Positions 44,070 through 52,490 of a stretch of 64,000 nt of DNA are shown piece after piece. How positions within the stretch are numbered: the stretch's first letter is position 1; every line of letters begins with the position of its first letter. Both the position numbers and the translations under genes were made by a program. The notes under the pieces were generated by a model that saw only the letters and a program-made list of their open reading frames with translations, did not search any database and was not told where the DNA came from. The stretch is taken from the NCBI GenBank assembly GCA_964613945.1, contig CAZTJC010000001.1, forward strand, positions 62,001 to 126,000. The letters run 5' to 3'. Source of the stretch: JAVVHH01 sp964613945. Its GTDB lineage: Bacteria; Pseudomonadota; Alphaproteobacteria; Acetobacterales; Acetobacteraceae.

Positions 44070-44321
44070 ATGATTTCAGAGTTCCAGAACGGGACGCCGC
44101 GACCCCGGTCTTTCCTGGCCGGTGCGGCTTTCGTTGGGTTGGTCGCTTTGGCGGGTTGCTCGAATAGTAGTTTGCCCCCGGCCACAGTTCCCGCCAGCGG
44201 GGTCACGTCGTCCAATGGCGGCGGCATGCGTGCCACTGGTGCCATTCCCGACGTCAGTGTGACAAATGGTCAGGCGACCGTCGGCACCATGTCACCCAAC
44301 CCGCGCGTACCGCGCTACTGA
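44070..44321 (+). CDS. Small putative lipoprotein
   Basis: An 83-residue protein with a long basic N-region, a hydrophobic core and a lipobox ALAGC (Cys at about 30), so it is predicted to be lipidated and exported. The mature part is Ser/Pro/Gly-rich with no recognisable domain. GGAG lies about 7 nt before the ATG. It follows hemY by 73 bp and is convergent with purA. I do not recognise the family. Confidence 0.62.
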   Translation: MISEFQNGTPRPRSFLAGAAFVGLVALAGCSNSSLPPATVPASGVTSSNGGGMRATGAIPDVSVTNGQATVGTMSPNPRVPRY

Positions 44322-44364
44322 CGTCATCGCACGGTGCGGATCAGGCTCCGCACCGTGCCGCTTT

Positions 44365-45654
44365 CTAGCCTTCGAACGGATCGCGCATCAGGATCGTGTC
44401 GTCGCGCTCCGGACTGGTGCTGAGTAGAGTCACCGGCGTTTCCACCAACTCCTCGATGCGCTTGACGTACTTGATGGCCTGGGCCGGAAGTTCAGCCCAA
44501 CTACGGGCCCCACGGGTGCTGCCGGGCCAGCCTTCGATCGTTTCATAGATCGGCGTTGCCGCGGCCTGAGCCGCCTGCCCCGCCGGCAAATGGCTGAACC
44601 GCTCGCCACCAATCTCGTAACCGACGCCTATCTTCAACTCGGTCATGCCGTCGAGCACATCGAGCTTGGTCAGCGCGAGACCGTGGATGCCGCCGACCTT
44701 GCAGGCCTGGCGCACCATGGTGGCGTCGAACCAGCCGCAGCGACGGGGACGGCCGGTGACGGTGCCGAACTCGTGGCCGCGGGTGCCGAGCAGCTGGCCG
44801 ATATCGTCGGTCAGCTCGGTCGGGAACGGGCCGGAGCCGACACGGGTGGTGTAGGCCTTGGCGATGCCGAGGACGAAACCGATGGAGGCGGGTCCGACGC
44901 CGGAGCCAGCCGCCGCGGTGGCGGCGATGGTGTTGCTGCTGGTCACGAACGGATAGGTGCCGTGATCGACGTCGAGCATGACGGCTTGCGCGCCCTCGAA
45001 CAGGATGCGGGTGCCGGCACGCCGGGCGTCGTCCAGACGCATCCAGACGGGCTCGATGTGCGGCAGCAGGCGCGGGGCGAGTTCGAGCAGGCGGTCGAGC
45101 AGCACCTGCTTTTCGAAGGTTTCGGCGCCGAGGCCCTTGAGCAGGGTGTTGTGGTGCAGCAGCAACTCGTCGAGCTTGTGTGATAGCGTCTCCGGCTCGG
45201 CCAGGTCGCAGGCGCGGATGGCGCGGCGGGCGACCTTGTCCTCATACGCCGGGCCGATGCCGCGGCCGGTGGTGCCGATCTTGTGCTCGCCGCGGGCTGC
45301 CTCGCGGGCGCGGTCCAAGGCGCCGTGGACTGGCAGAATGAGCACAGCATTCTCAGCGATGCGCAGGTTATCGGGCGAGACGTTGAGGCCCTGAGCGCGG
45401 ACGCGGTCCATTTCGGCCAGCAATGCCTCGGGGTCGACGACGACGCCGTTGCCGATGATGCCGAGCTTGCCGCGGACGAGGCCGCTGGGCAGCAACGACA
45501 GTTTGTAGGTCTGGTTGCCGACGACCAGGGTATGGCCGGCATTATGGCCGCCTTGGAACCGCACCACGATCTCGGCCCGGCTGGCGAGCCAATCGACGAT
45601 CTTTCCTTTGCCCTCGTCACCCCATTGGGCGCCGATGACGGCGACGTTTGCCAT
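44365..45654 (-). CDS. purA: Adenylosuccinate synthetase
   Basis: A 429-residue enzyme that joins IMP and aspartate with GTP, the first committed step to AMP. The N-terminal GAQWGDEGKGK loop, the FQGGHNAGHT IMP loop, GTTGRGIGPAYEDK and GRPRRCGWFD signatures are present. The length is normal. AGAGG precedes the ATG. It ends a serC-hisZ-purA run, 32 bp after hisZ. Confidence 0.97.
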   Translation of the reverse strand: MANVAVIGAQWGDEGKGKIVDWLASRAEIVVRFQGGHNAGHTLVVGNQTYKLSLLPSGLVRGKLGIIGNGVVVDPEALLAEMDRVRAQGLNVSPDNLRIAENAVLILPVHGALDRAREAARGEHKIGTTGRGIGPAYEDKVARRAIRACDLAEPETLSHKLDELLLHHNTLLKGLGAETFEKQVLLDRLLELAPRLLPHIEPVWMRLDDARRAGTRILFEGAQAVMLDVDHGTYPFVTSSNTIAATAAAGSGVGPASIGFVLGIAKAYTTRVGSGPFPTELTDDIGQLLGTRGHEFGTVTGRPRRCGWFDATMVRQACKVGGIHGLALTKLDVLDGMTELKIGVGYEIGGERFSHLPAGQAAQAAATPIYETIEGWPGSTRGARSWAELPAQAIKYVKRIEELVETPVTLLSTSPERDDTILMRDPFEG

Positions 45655-45686
45655 AACTCTGTCCTCTTCTCTTCTTGGCTCTGTTC

Positions 45687-46847
45687 TCAGCCGGCGGCGA
45701 CCGGCACCGCAGCGCCGTCGTGTATGATGTGCGAACACCCTAGCCGCCGGGCTTCGGCGGCACCATCCGCGGTGCCGCCGGGCTGGGCTTCCAAGGCGGG
45801 CACGGTTGCGAAACCCTGGTCGCGCAATGCCGCACCCAGGTCTCGGGCAGTGCCCCAGGGCAGATACACCCGCGGGCGGGAGGGCGGCGCGGTTCGGGCG
45901 CGGAGCACGGCGTCAGGATACAGGGTCAGGCCGGTGGCAGGCTCGTTGTCGCCGGAAACGTAGCGGCCGCCGCGGCCGATCTCCTCGTGGTGACCCGGCG
46001 AGAACACGGTGACGCAGAGCCCGGTGTGATAGCGAAAGCCGCGGAACTCGATCGGGTCGAGCGTCAGGCGCAGCTCGGGAGCCGCGGCCCGGATCGCGGC
46101 AATGCCGTCGGCCAGACGGCGATACAGCGCGCGTGAAACGGGGCCAAGGTCGGCAGTGTCCAAGATCGCGAGCGCACGATCGGCCGGGCCAGCGACCAGG
46201 AGCAACTCGGCAAGCAGGCCGGCGATGGAGCCGCCAACCTTGGCGACGGCAGCGGCATCCTTGCGGTCCAGCGCTCGGACCAGTTTCTCGCGGACCGGGC
46301 CGACGATGCCGGCTTCGTCCAGCAATGCGGGCGCCAGGGTCGGCATGGTGATGTCGAAACTGACGCGCTCCAGCCCAATTGCCGACAAGGCCTCGGCGGC
46401 GAGCACCACGACTTCGGCGTCCGCGGCCGGGTTGTCGATGCCGATCAGTTCGATACCAGCCTGGACGACCTGCCGGTCCGGCGCGAGTTGCGTTGCGTGC
46501 ACCCGGAGGCATTGGCCAGCGTAGGACAGGCGCAGCGGGCGGGGTTGGCCGGCCAGACGGGTGCTGGCGATACGGGCCACTTGCGGCGTCATGTCGGCGC
46601 GCAGGCCCATCATGCGGCGCGATTCAGGGTCCATCAGGCGAAAAGTCTGGTCGGCCATGGCGGCGCCGGCGCCGGCCAGAAGGCTATCCTCGAACTCGAG
46701 CAAGGGCGGCTTGACGCGCTGGTAGCCGTTGGCGGCGAACACCTGCATCACGGCCGATACGGCGTCAGCCTCGATCTCGGCGCCGGAGGGAAGGAGATCG
46801 ACGAGGCCAACGGGGAGAAGGGCCAGGTTGGGCGGCTCGCCGTTCAT
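45687..46847 (-). CDS. hisZ: ATP phosphoribosyltransferase regulatory subunit HisZ
   Basis: A 386-residue HisRS-like paralogue that lacks tRNA charging and works with the short HisG form as the first histidine-pathway enzyme. It shows LLPVGLVDLLPSGAEIEADAV, the class II synthetase-like FRLMDPESRRMMGLRADMTPQVAR and the degenerate GRGGRYVSGDNEPATGLTLYPD motif in place of the HisRS motif 3. The ATG at 46847 overlaps the serC stop (ATGA). The matching hisG is outside the window. Confidence 0.93.
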   Translation of the reverse strand: MNGEPPNLALLPVGLVDLLPSGAEIEADAVSAVMQVFAANGYQRVKPPLLEFEDSLLAGAGAAMADQTFRLMDPESRRMMGLRADMTPQVARIASTRLAGQPRPLRLSYAGQCLRVHATQLAPDRQVVQAGIELIGIDNPAADAEVVVLAAEALSAIGLERVSFDITMPTLAPALLDEAGIVGPVREKLVRALDRKDAAAVAKVGGSIAGLLAELLLVAGPADRALAILDTADLGPVSRALYRRLADGIAAIRAAAPELRLTLDPIEFRGFRYHTGLCVTVFSPGHHEEIGRGGRYVSGDNEPATGLTLYPDAVLRARTAPPSRPRVYLPWGTARDLGAALRDQGFATVPALEAQPGGTADGAAEARRLGCSHIIHDGAAVPVAAG

Positions 46848-47998
46848 GCGGCTTGGATTTCGGCGTAGGCCCAGTCGAGCCAGGGTAGCAACGCCTCGAT
46901 GTCGGCGGTCTCGACCGTGGCGCCGCCCCAGATCCGCAAGCCCGGCGGGGCGTCGCGGTGGGCGGCGATGTCGTGGGCGACGCCTTCGCGGTCGAGCAAT
47001 GAGGCCATCCGCTTGGCCAGGCCAGGGTCGGCGCCCGGCATGACGAGCGAGATGCTGGTGGGCGAGCGGGTGGCCGGATCGGCGCAAAGGAACTCGATCC
47101 AGGGAGTGCACTCGACCCAGGCGGCGATGGCGGCGAGGTTGGCCTCGCTGCGGCAGATCAGGCCGGAGAGTCCGCCGGCGGACTCGGCCCAGCGCAGACC
47201 ATCTAGCGCGTCTTCGACGCAGAGCATGGAAGGGGTGTTGATGGTTTCGCCGCGGAACAGGCCCTCGTTTAGCTTGCCGCCGCTGGTCAGGCGGAACAGT
47301 TTCGGCATCGGCCAAGCCGGCGTGTAGGTTTCGAGGCGTTCGACTGCGCGGGGGGAGAGCGCGAGCATGCCGTGGGCTGCCTCCCCACCGAGTGCCTTTT
47401 GCCAAGACCAGGTGACGACATCGAGCTTGTCGTAGGGCAGGTCCATCGCGAAGGCCGCCGATGTGGCGTCGCAGATAACCAGGCCGGCACGGTCGGCGGC
47501 GATGAAATCGCCGCCCGGCATGCGGACGCCGGAGGTGGTGCCGTTCCAGGCGAGGACAAGATCGTGCGCCGGTTCGATGGCGGCGAGGTCGGGAAGCGCC
47601 CCGTAGGGAGCCGAGAGCACGCGGGCGCCGTCGAGCTTCAATTGCTTGACGATGTCGGTGGCCCAGGTGGCGGAAAAGGTCTCAAAGGACAGGATGTCGA
47701 CCGGGCGGGCACCGAGAAGCGACCACATGGCCATCTCGACGGCGCCGGTATCCGAGCCCGGCACGACCGCGACGCGCCAATCGGCCGGCATCTGCAATAG
47801 GGCATGGGAACGGTCGATGATCTCGGCCAGGCGTGCCTTCGGGCCGGCGGCGCGGTGCGAGCGGCCGAGGAGCGCGCCGTCGAGGGCGGCGAGCGACCAG
47901 CCCGGGCGTTTGGCGCAGGGACCGGAGGAGAAGTCGGGGTTATTGGGACGGCGCTCCGGACGCGTATGCGTCGTCGCCGAAACGAGCGTATCTGCCAT
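46844..47998 (-). CDS. serC: Phosphoserine aminotransferase
   Basis: A 384-residue PLP enzyme of the longer alphaproteobacterial SerC class that converts 3-phosphohydroxypyruvate to phosphoserine. The PLP lysine lies in WSWQKALGGEAAHG, with NNPDFSSGPCAKRPGW at the N-terminus and WNGTTSGVRMPGGDFI. It is preceded by a candidate two-hairpin leader RNA whose second hairpin carries the probable ribosome-binding site. serA, often the next gene in related bacteria, is absent: serC runs directly into hisZ. Confidence 0.95.
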   Translation of the reverse strand: MADTLVSATTHTRPERRPNNPDFSSGPCAKRPGWSLAALDGALLGRSHRAAGPKARLAEIIDRSHALLQMPADWRVAVVPGSDTGAVEMAMWSLLGARPVDILSFETFSATWATDIVKQLKLDGARVLSAPYGALPDLAAIEPAHDLVLAWNGTTSGVRMPGGDFIAADRAGLVICDATSAAFAMDLPYDKLDVVTWSWQKALGGEAAHGMLALSPRAVERLETYTPAWPMPKLFRLTSGGKLNEGLFRGETINTPSMLCVEDALDGLRWAESAGGLSGLICRSEANLAAIAAWVECTPWIEFLCADPATRSPTSISLVMPGADPGLAKRMASLLDREGVAHDIAAHRDAPPGLRIWGGATVETADIEALLPWLDWAYAEIQAA

Positions 47999-48068
47999 GG
48001 GGGCCTTTTAGCCCCGGTCACGCCTCAGGGGAACAAGCGCCGATCAGGGAAGGACTCCAGATCGGCGC
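47999..48068 (-). ncRNA. Candidate serC leader RNA (two hairpins, ribosome-binding site in the second)
   Basis: The 5' region of serC folds into a 9-bp perfect stem (48037-48045 with 48060-48068, 14-nt loop) and a second GC stem (48000-48004 with 48011-48015) whose loop contains AAAAG of the putative ribosome-binding site, 1 nt from the ATG. A conserved serC leader element with this kind of arrangement is known from alphaproteobacteria. The match is by layout and position only; I could not score it against the covariance model. Confidence 0.5.
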
Positions 48069-48096
48069 ATTCGCCGCCGCTTCGTGCCGCGTAGGT

Positions 48097-48563
48097 TCAG
48101 CGTCCGCCGTAAAAACGGTAGGTCCGCAGATAGAGATGCCGGATGTCGTTCGAACCGATCGAGCACCAGGCTGCCTCGACTTCCTCGCTCCCCCCACCGC
48201 GCGCGGGAACGATCCGCCACGAGGCGAACGACGTCGAACTCAGACTGATCGGTTCACTTCCAGCACCGCGATCCGCGCTCGCCTGCACGGGTTTGAGCCC
48301 TTGTTGGACCGGCACGAGCAATTCCGTCACCGGACCGCTGGCACCTGTGCCAGCACTCTCGTCGACCTCGAACAGGAAGATCGGGGCCGGGGTGCGGTGT
48401 CGTGGGTGCGGCTGTCGCCGTTCGGGAGGGTCAGGCGGCCCAGGGTTTCGGCCGAGACGCACATGATGCCGGGCCGAGTCGCGACGACTTGTTGCGCGCG
48501 GGCGGGTCCGCTCAGACCGGCAAGGAGGATCGCTGCCCCGCACACCACGCCGACCTGCCGCAT
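48097..48563 (-). pseudogene. Frameshifted gene for a secreted protein of unknown function
   Basis: Frame one starts at 48563 with good GGAG spacing and gives a clean signal peptide (VGVVCGAAILLAGLSGPARAQ) followed by RPGIMCVSAETLGRLTLPNG. It then turns into low-quality Ser/Arg sequence and stops at 48327. A second frame, shifted by one base near the CCCC run around 48389, reads PAPIFLFEVDESAG, GPVTELLVPVQQGLKP and ends YLRTYRFYGGR at 48097. The two halves look like one protein of about 155 residues broken by a one-base deletion. A sequencing error or programmed shift would give the same picture. The Rap1a-like and DUF305 proteins nearby show that small secreted proteins are common here. Function unknown. 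Confidence 0.5.
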
Positions 48564-48702
48564 CGTCCGCTCCGCCATCGTGGCTGGATGCTGATGCAAC
48601 CATGTGCCGCGATCAGTCCGCAATCGTTTTGGTATAAAGCGGGTGATCTTGCCCGGGCTGGAGCATCGGTGCTCAGTGCGTCAAATTTCAGGAGTCCGCC
48701 TC

Positions 48703-49122
48703 GTGCGCCATATCGTTCTTGCTTTTACTGCCGCCTTGCTCGCCGGGTCCGCCGCGGCTCAACCCGCGCCCGCGGATCACGGCCATATGGCCACGCCGGC
48801 TGCCAGCGGTTCGGCTAAGCCGTCGATGTCTGGGACGACGGCAATGCCGTCGATGTCTGGAACGACGGCGGAACCGTCGATGATGGAATCGATGGACAAG
48901 ATGAACAAGGCGATGAGCAGCGCGCCGATGACCGGCGATGCCGACCATGATTTCGTCGTTATGATGCTACCGCACCACCAGGGCGCGGTCGACATGGCGA
49001 AGTTCGAACTGGCGCACGGCAAGGACCCGGCGTTGCAGAAGCTGGCGCGCGAGATCGTGGCGGCGCAGGACAAGGAAATCGCGTTCATGAAGAGCTGGCT
49101 GGCCAAGCATCCGGCGAAGTAG
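48703..49122 (+). CDS. DUF305 (CopM-type) periplasmic protein
   Basis: A 139-residue protein with a signal peptide (RHIVLAFTAALLAGSAAAQ), a His/Met-rich linker and a C-terminal DUF305 domain (DHDFVVMMLPHHQGAVDMAKFELAHG, then QDKEIAFMKSWL). The His and Met residues fit metal binding; the cyanobacterial member CopM binds copper in the periplasm. The linker contains SMSGTTA repeats from a 27-bp DNA repeat. A GTG at 48703 with AGGAG 8 nt upstream is preferred to an upstream start. A copper role is inference. Confidence 0.82.
   Translation: MRHIVLAFTAALLAGSAAAQPAPADHGHMATPAASGSAKPSMSGTTAMPSMSGTTAEPSMMESMDKMNKAMSSAPMTGDADHDFVVMMLPHHQGAVDMAKFELAHGKDPALQKLAREIVAAQDKEIAFMKSWLAKHPAK
48820..48880 (+). 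repeat. 27-bp tandem repeat in the DUF305 gene
   Basis: Two near-identical units (48820-48841 and 48847-48868, period 27 bp, one base difference) and a truncated third (from 48874) encode SMSGTTA-type linker repeats in the DUF305 protein. They lie between the signal peptide and the conserved domain, where length changes would be tolerated. Confidence 0.7.
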
Positions 49123-49179
49123 CGGCATCGGTCGTCGTCGCGAGCCGTGTCGCAACGCGCTGGCGATGACGGCCAAGGG

Positions 49180-49557
49180 TCAGCTTTCGAGGCGGAACGC
49201 GTCTTCGATGCGGCGAACCGCGCCAGCGGCGTCGACGAGCAGGACGTCGAAGCGGATGCCGGCAGAGCCCCACTCGGGATGTTCGGCGATGACGATCTCG
49301 GCGGCGGCCAGCAAGCGGGTGCGCTGTTTGGCGCCAAGCGACCAGGCGGCGCCCGCGAGTGTGGGGCGGGCTTTGACTTCGATGAACGCCAGAAGGCCGG
49401 CGCGTTCCGCGATGAGGTCGATCTCACCGGCGGCAGTGCGGTGGCGCCGGGCCTTGACCGTCCAACCAGCAGCTTCAAGGGCAATGCTGGCCGTTGCCTC
49501 GGCCGCGACGCCGAGGCGTTGTGCCGCCCTCCCCCGTGCAGGCCGCGGGCCTATCAT
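49180..49557 (-). CDS. yraN: YraN/UPF0102 family nuclease-like protein
   Basis: A 125-residue UPF0102 protein with the restriction-endonuclease-like core: ARRHRTAAGEIDLIAERAGLLAFIEVKAR contains the E-x(n)-GEIDLI and EVK catalytic-type residues, and QRTRLLAAAEIVIAEHPE follows. The family may be an endonuclease-fold DNA-processing protein, but its function is not established. The ATG at 49557 overlaps the stop of the ABC transporter ATPase gene (ATGA). yraN is usually found by rsmI, so this is an atypical neighbourhood. Confidence 0.85.
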   Translation of the reverse strand: MIGPRPARGRAAQRLGVAAEATASIALEAAGWTVKARRHRTAAGEIDLIAERAGLLAFIEVKARPTLAGAAWSLGAKQRTRLLAAAEIVIAEHPEWGSAGIRFDVLLVDAAGAVRRIEDAFRLES

Positions 49558-50567
49558 GCGGTGGCGGCGATGCCCTCCCGGGCGGGGAGACGTCCCTCCT
49601 CGACCGCGTGGCAGGCGACGCTGACGGCACCGTCGACGGTAAAGCCCGGTCGCTCGGCGCTGCACCGCGCGTTGGCAAAAGCGCAACGGGGATGAAAGGT
49701 GCAGCCGGTGGGCGGGTCGATCGGGCTCGGCACCTCGCCGCCCACGGGGGTACGCTGGCGGCCGCTCATGGCCAGGTCCGGGATCGCGTCGAGCAGGAGG
49801 CGCGTGTATGGGTGCAGCGGGTTGGAGAAGACCGTCTCGCCCGGGCCGATCTCGACGATGCGGCCGAGATACATCACGCCGAGCTGGTCCGAGACGTGGC
49901 GTACGACGGCCAGGTTGTGGCTGATGAACAGGTAGGTGAGCTGCATCCGCTCCTGCAGCTCGCGCATCAGGTTGAGGATCTGCGCCTGAACGGAGACGTC
50001 GAGGGCGGAGGTGGGCTCGTCGGCGACCAGGAAGTCCGGCTCGCTGGACAGCGCGCGGGCGATGCTGATGCGCTGGCGCTGGCCGCCGCTGAACTCGTGG
50101 GGGAATTTCTCGCCGTCCTTGGCGGATAGGCCGACCTGCTCGAGCAGTTGGCCGACCCGGTCGGCGACGTCGCGCTTGCCGGTCAGGATCTTGAACGCCC
50201 GCAGCGGCTCGGCGACGATATCGCGGACGCGCCAGCGCGGGTTGAGCGAGGCATACGGGTCCTGGAAGATCATGTTCATGCGGCGCCGCAACTCGGGCTG
50301 CGCGCGGGCGGCCGAGAGAGGTTGGCCTTCGAACAGCATCTGACCGCCGCTGGGCGGGTACAGGCCGACGGCGAGGCGGGCGATGGTGGATTTACCGCAG
50401 CCGCTCTCGCCGACTAGGGACAGGGTCTGGCCCTTGGCGATGCGGAACGACACGTCATCCACGGCGCGAAGCGTCTGCTTGCCCTCGCCGGACATCTTGC
50501 GTTGCAGCCAGGGCCGCGAGACGTCGAAGTGACGCGCGACGTGATCGGCGACCAGAACGTCAGACAT
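49554..50567 (-). CDS. Oligopeptide/dipeptide ABC transporter ATPase (OppF/DppF type)
   Basis: A 337-residue ABC ATPase with Walker A GESGCGKST, signature LSGG as FSGGQRQRISIARAL, Walker B FLVADEPTSALD and a switch His in FISHNLAVV. The C-terminal oligo_HPY extension (GCTFHPRCAFANARC) carries cysteines seen in Opp/Dpp ATPases, some of which bind an Fe-S cluster. It pairs with the second ATPase upstream, overlapping it by 8 bp. Substrate is peptides or nickel by family; the binding protein that would decide is not in the window. Confidence 0.9.
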   Translation of the reverse strand: MSDVLVADHVARHFDVSRPWLQRKMSGEGKQTLRAVDDVSFRIAKGQTLSLVGESGCGKSTIARLAVGLYPPSGGQMLFEGQPLSAARAQPELRRRMNMIFQDPYASLNPRWRVRDIVAEPLRAFKILTGKRDVADRVGQLLEQVGLSAKDGEKFPHEFSGGQRQRISIARALSSEPDFLVADEPTSALDVSVQAQILNLMRELQERMQLTYLFISHNLAVVRHVSDQLGVMYLGRIVEIGPGETVFSNPLHPYTRLLLDAIPDLAMSGRQRTPVGGEVPSPIDPPTGCTFHPRCAFANARCSAERPGFTVDGAVSVACHAVEEGRLPAREGIAATA

Positions 50568-51579
50568 GGGCGATCTTGCCATTTTCTTGGGGGATGATGC
50601 CCTGCGGGGCGTAGAGCCAACATGCTGCCTGTGTCGCATCCGCGGGCATCAGGCCGGGTCGATCGGCGATGCACCGGTCGAACACCTTGGGGCATCGCGG
50701 ATTATACGGGCAGCCCGGCGGGATCGTGTTCAGCCGCGGCATGGCGCCATCGATCTGATGCAACCGCGCCAGGCGGCGATCTAGCGCGGGGATGCTGTCC
50801 ATCAAGCCGCGCGTGTAAGGGTGCGAGGGGCGGTGAACGATGTCGGCAACGGGGCCGATCTCGATGATGCGGCCGGCATACATCACCGCGACGCGGTCGG
50901 CGGTTTCGGCGATGACGCCCATATCGTGGGTGACCAGCATCACCGACGTGCCGTGCTCGCGAGTCAGTTCCTTCAACAGCGCGATAATCTGGGCCTGGAT
51001 GGAAACGTCGAGCGCGGTGGTCGGCTCGTCGGCGACGACCAGGCGTGGCTCGGTGCAGAGCGCCAGGGCGATGACGACGCGTTGGCGCATGCCGCCGGAG
51101 AACTCGTGCGGGTAGCTGTCGATGCGGCGGGCGGCGGCGGGGATGCCGACGCGCTCGAGCCAGGAGACAGCGCGCTTGCGGGCGTCGGCGTCCGACAGCG
51201 GGAGGTGGGTTTGGATGGTTTCGACCAGTTGTCGACCCACGGTGTAAAGCGGGTTGAGCGTGGTCAGCGGGTCCTGAAAGATGGCGCCGATCTGCTTGCC
51301 GCGGACGTGGCGCATGGCTTCGGGCGAGAGATTATCGATGCGCTTACCGTCGAAGCGGATCTGGCCGGAGCGGACGCGACCGGGCTTTTCCAGCAAGCCG
51401 ATGATGGCCGCGCCGGTGAGAGATTTGCCGGCACCGCTTTCGCCGACCACGCCGAGGACTTCGCCGGGGGCGATGGCGAAGTCGACGGCGTCGAGGGCGA
51501 GCAGGGTGCCGCGCCGGGTCACGAACTCGACGGAAAGGTGATCGACTTCGAGCAAAGCGGTCATCAGCGCAGTGTCCAT
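50560..51579 (-). CDS. Oligopeptide/dipeptide ABC transporter ATPase (OppD/DppD type)
   Basis: A 339-residue ABC ATPase with Walker A GESGAGKSL, signature FSGGMRQRVVIALAL and Walker B LVVADEPTTALD. The C-terminal GCPYNPRCPKVFDRC extension is typical of Opp/Dpp D-type ATPases. It would form a heterodimer with the OppF-type partner under the two permeases. The ATG at 51579 overlaps the permease stop (TGATG); an ATG at 51564 is an alternative start. Confidence 0.9.
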   Translation of the reverse strand: MDTALMTALLEVDHLSVEFVTRRGTLLALDAVDFAIAPGEVLGVVGESGAGKSLTGAAIIGLLEKPGRVRSGQIRFDGKRIDNLSPEAMRHVRGKQIGAIFQDPLTTLNPLYTVGRQLVETIQTHLPLSDADARKRAVSWLERVGIPAAARRIDSYPHEFSGGMRQRVVIALALCTEPRLVVADEPTTALDVSIQAQIIALLKELTREHGTSVMLVTHDMGVIAETADRVAVMYAGRIIEIGPVADIVHRPSHPYTRGLMDSIPALDRRLARLHQIDGAMPRLNTIPPGCPYNPRCPKVFDRCIADRPGLMPADATQAACWLYAPQGIIPQENGKIAHV

Positions 51580-52490
51580 CAACGTAGCCGGGGGTTCATG
51601 GCGTCGCGCAACCAGTCGCCGAACAGGTTGATGGACAGCACGATCAACAGCAGCGTGACGCCGGGGAACACCGCGATCCACCACTCACCGCTGTAAAGGA
51701 AATCGTTGCCAACGCGGATCAGCGTGCCCACGGAGGGCTGGGTCGGCGGCAAGCCGACGCCCAGGTAGGACAGTGTCGCCTCCGTGATGATGGCCAGGCC
51801 GATGGTGAGCGTGGCGATGACGACGACCGGGCCGAGCACGTTGGGCAGGATGTGGGTGAGCATGATGCGGCTACGCGACAAGCCGATGACCTGGGCGGCC
51901 AGCACGTATTCCTTGCCGCGCTCCACCAGCGTGGAGCCGCGCACGGTGCGGGCGAATTGCGGCCAGAACGAGATGCCGATGGCGAAGATCAGCACGTAAA
52001 TCTGCACGCTGTCGCGCACGGCGACCGGCAGGGAAACGCTGACGACGCCGTCGATCAGCAAGGCGATCAGGATGGCAGGAAACGACAGCTGCACATCGGC
52101 CAGGCGCATCAACGCGGCATCGACGGCACCGCCGGCGTAGCCCGCGAGCAGGCCGACGGAAACGCCGACCACGACGGCGAACAGCACCGCTGAGAAGCCG
52201 ACAGTGAAGCTGAGGCGGGCGCCGTAGAGGATGGCCGACAACAGGTCCCTCCCCTGATCGTCGGTGCCGAGCAGGTGCTGGGCAGTGCCGTCGGTGATGA
52301 AGGCCGGGGGCTGGAAGCTGTCCATCAGGTTGAGGCTGGCGAGATCGTATGGGTCGAATGGCGCCACCCAGCGGCAGAGCACGGCGCCGATCAGCAACGC
52401 CAGCAGGATGACGGCGGAGATCACGGCAACTGGGGTGCGGCGGAAACTGTAGAGAATATCGCTGTCCCAAGCCCTGGCGATCGCGTTCAT
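51579..52490 (-). CDS. Oligopeptide/dipeptide ABC transporter permease (OppC/DppC type)
   Basis: A 303-residue permease with an N-terminal cytoplasmic segment and helix (SFRRTPVAVISAVILLALLIG), then the conserved LLGTDDQGRDLLSAILYGARLS motif and five core helices with the EAA-type loop (VLAAQVIGLSRSRIMLTHILPNV). It pairs with the OppB-type permease upstream; the two genes overlap as ATGA. Confidence 0.9.
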   Translation of the reverse strand: MNAIARAWDSDILYSFRRTPVAVISAVILLALLIGAVLCRWVAPFDPYDLASLNLMDSFQPPAFITDGTAQHLLGTDDQGRDLLSAILYGARLSFTVGFSAVLFAVVVGVSVGLLAGYAGGAVDAALMRLADVQLSFPAILIALLIDGVVSVSLPVAVRDSVQIYVLIFAIGISFWPQFARTVRGSTLVERGKEYVLAAQVIGLSRSRIMLTHILPNVLGPVVVIATLTIGLAIITEATLSYLGVGLPPTQPSVGTLIRVGNDFLYSGEWWIAVFPGVTLLLIVLSINLFGDWLRDAMNPRLR

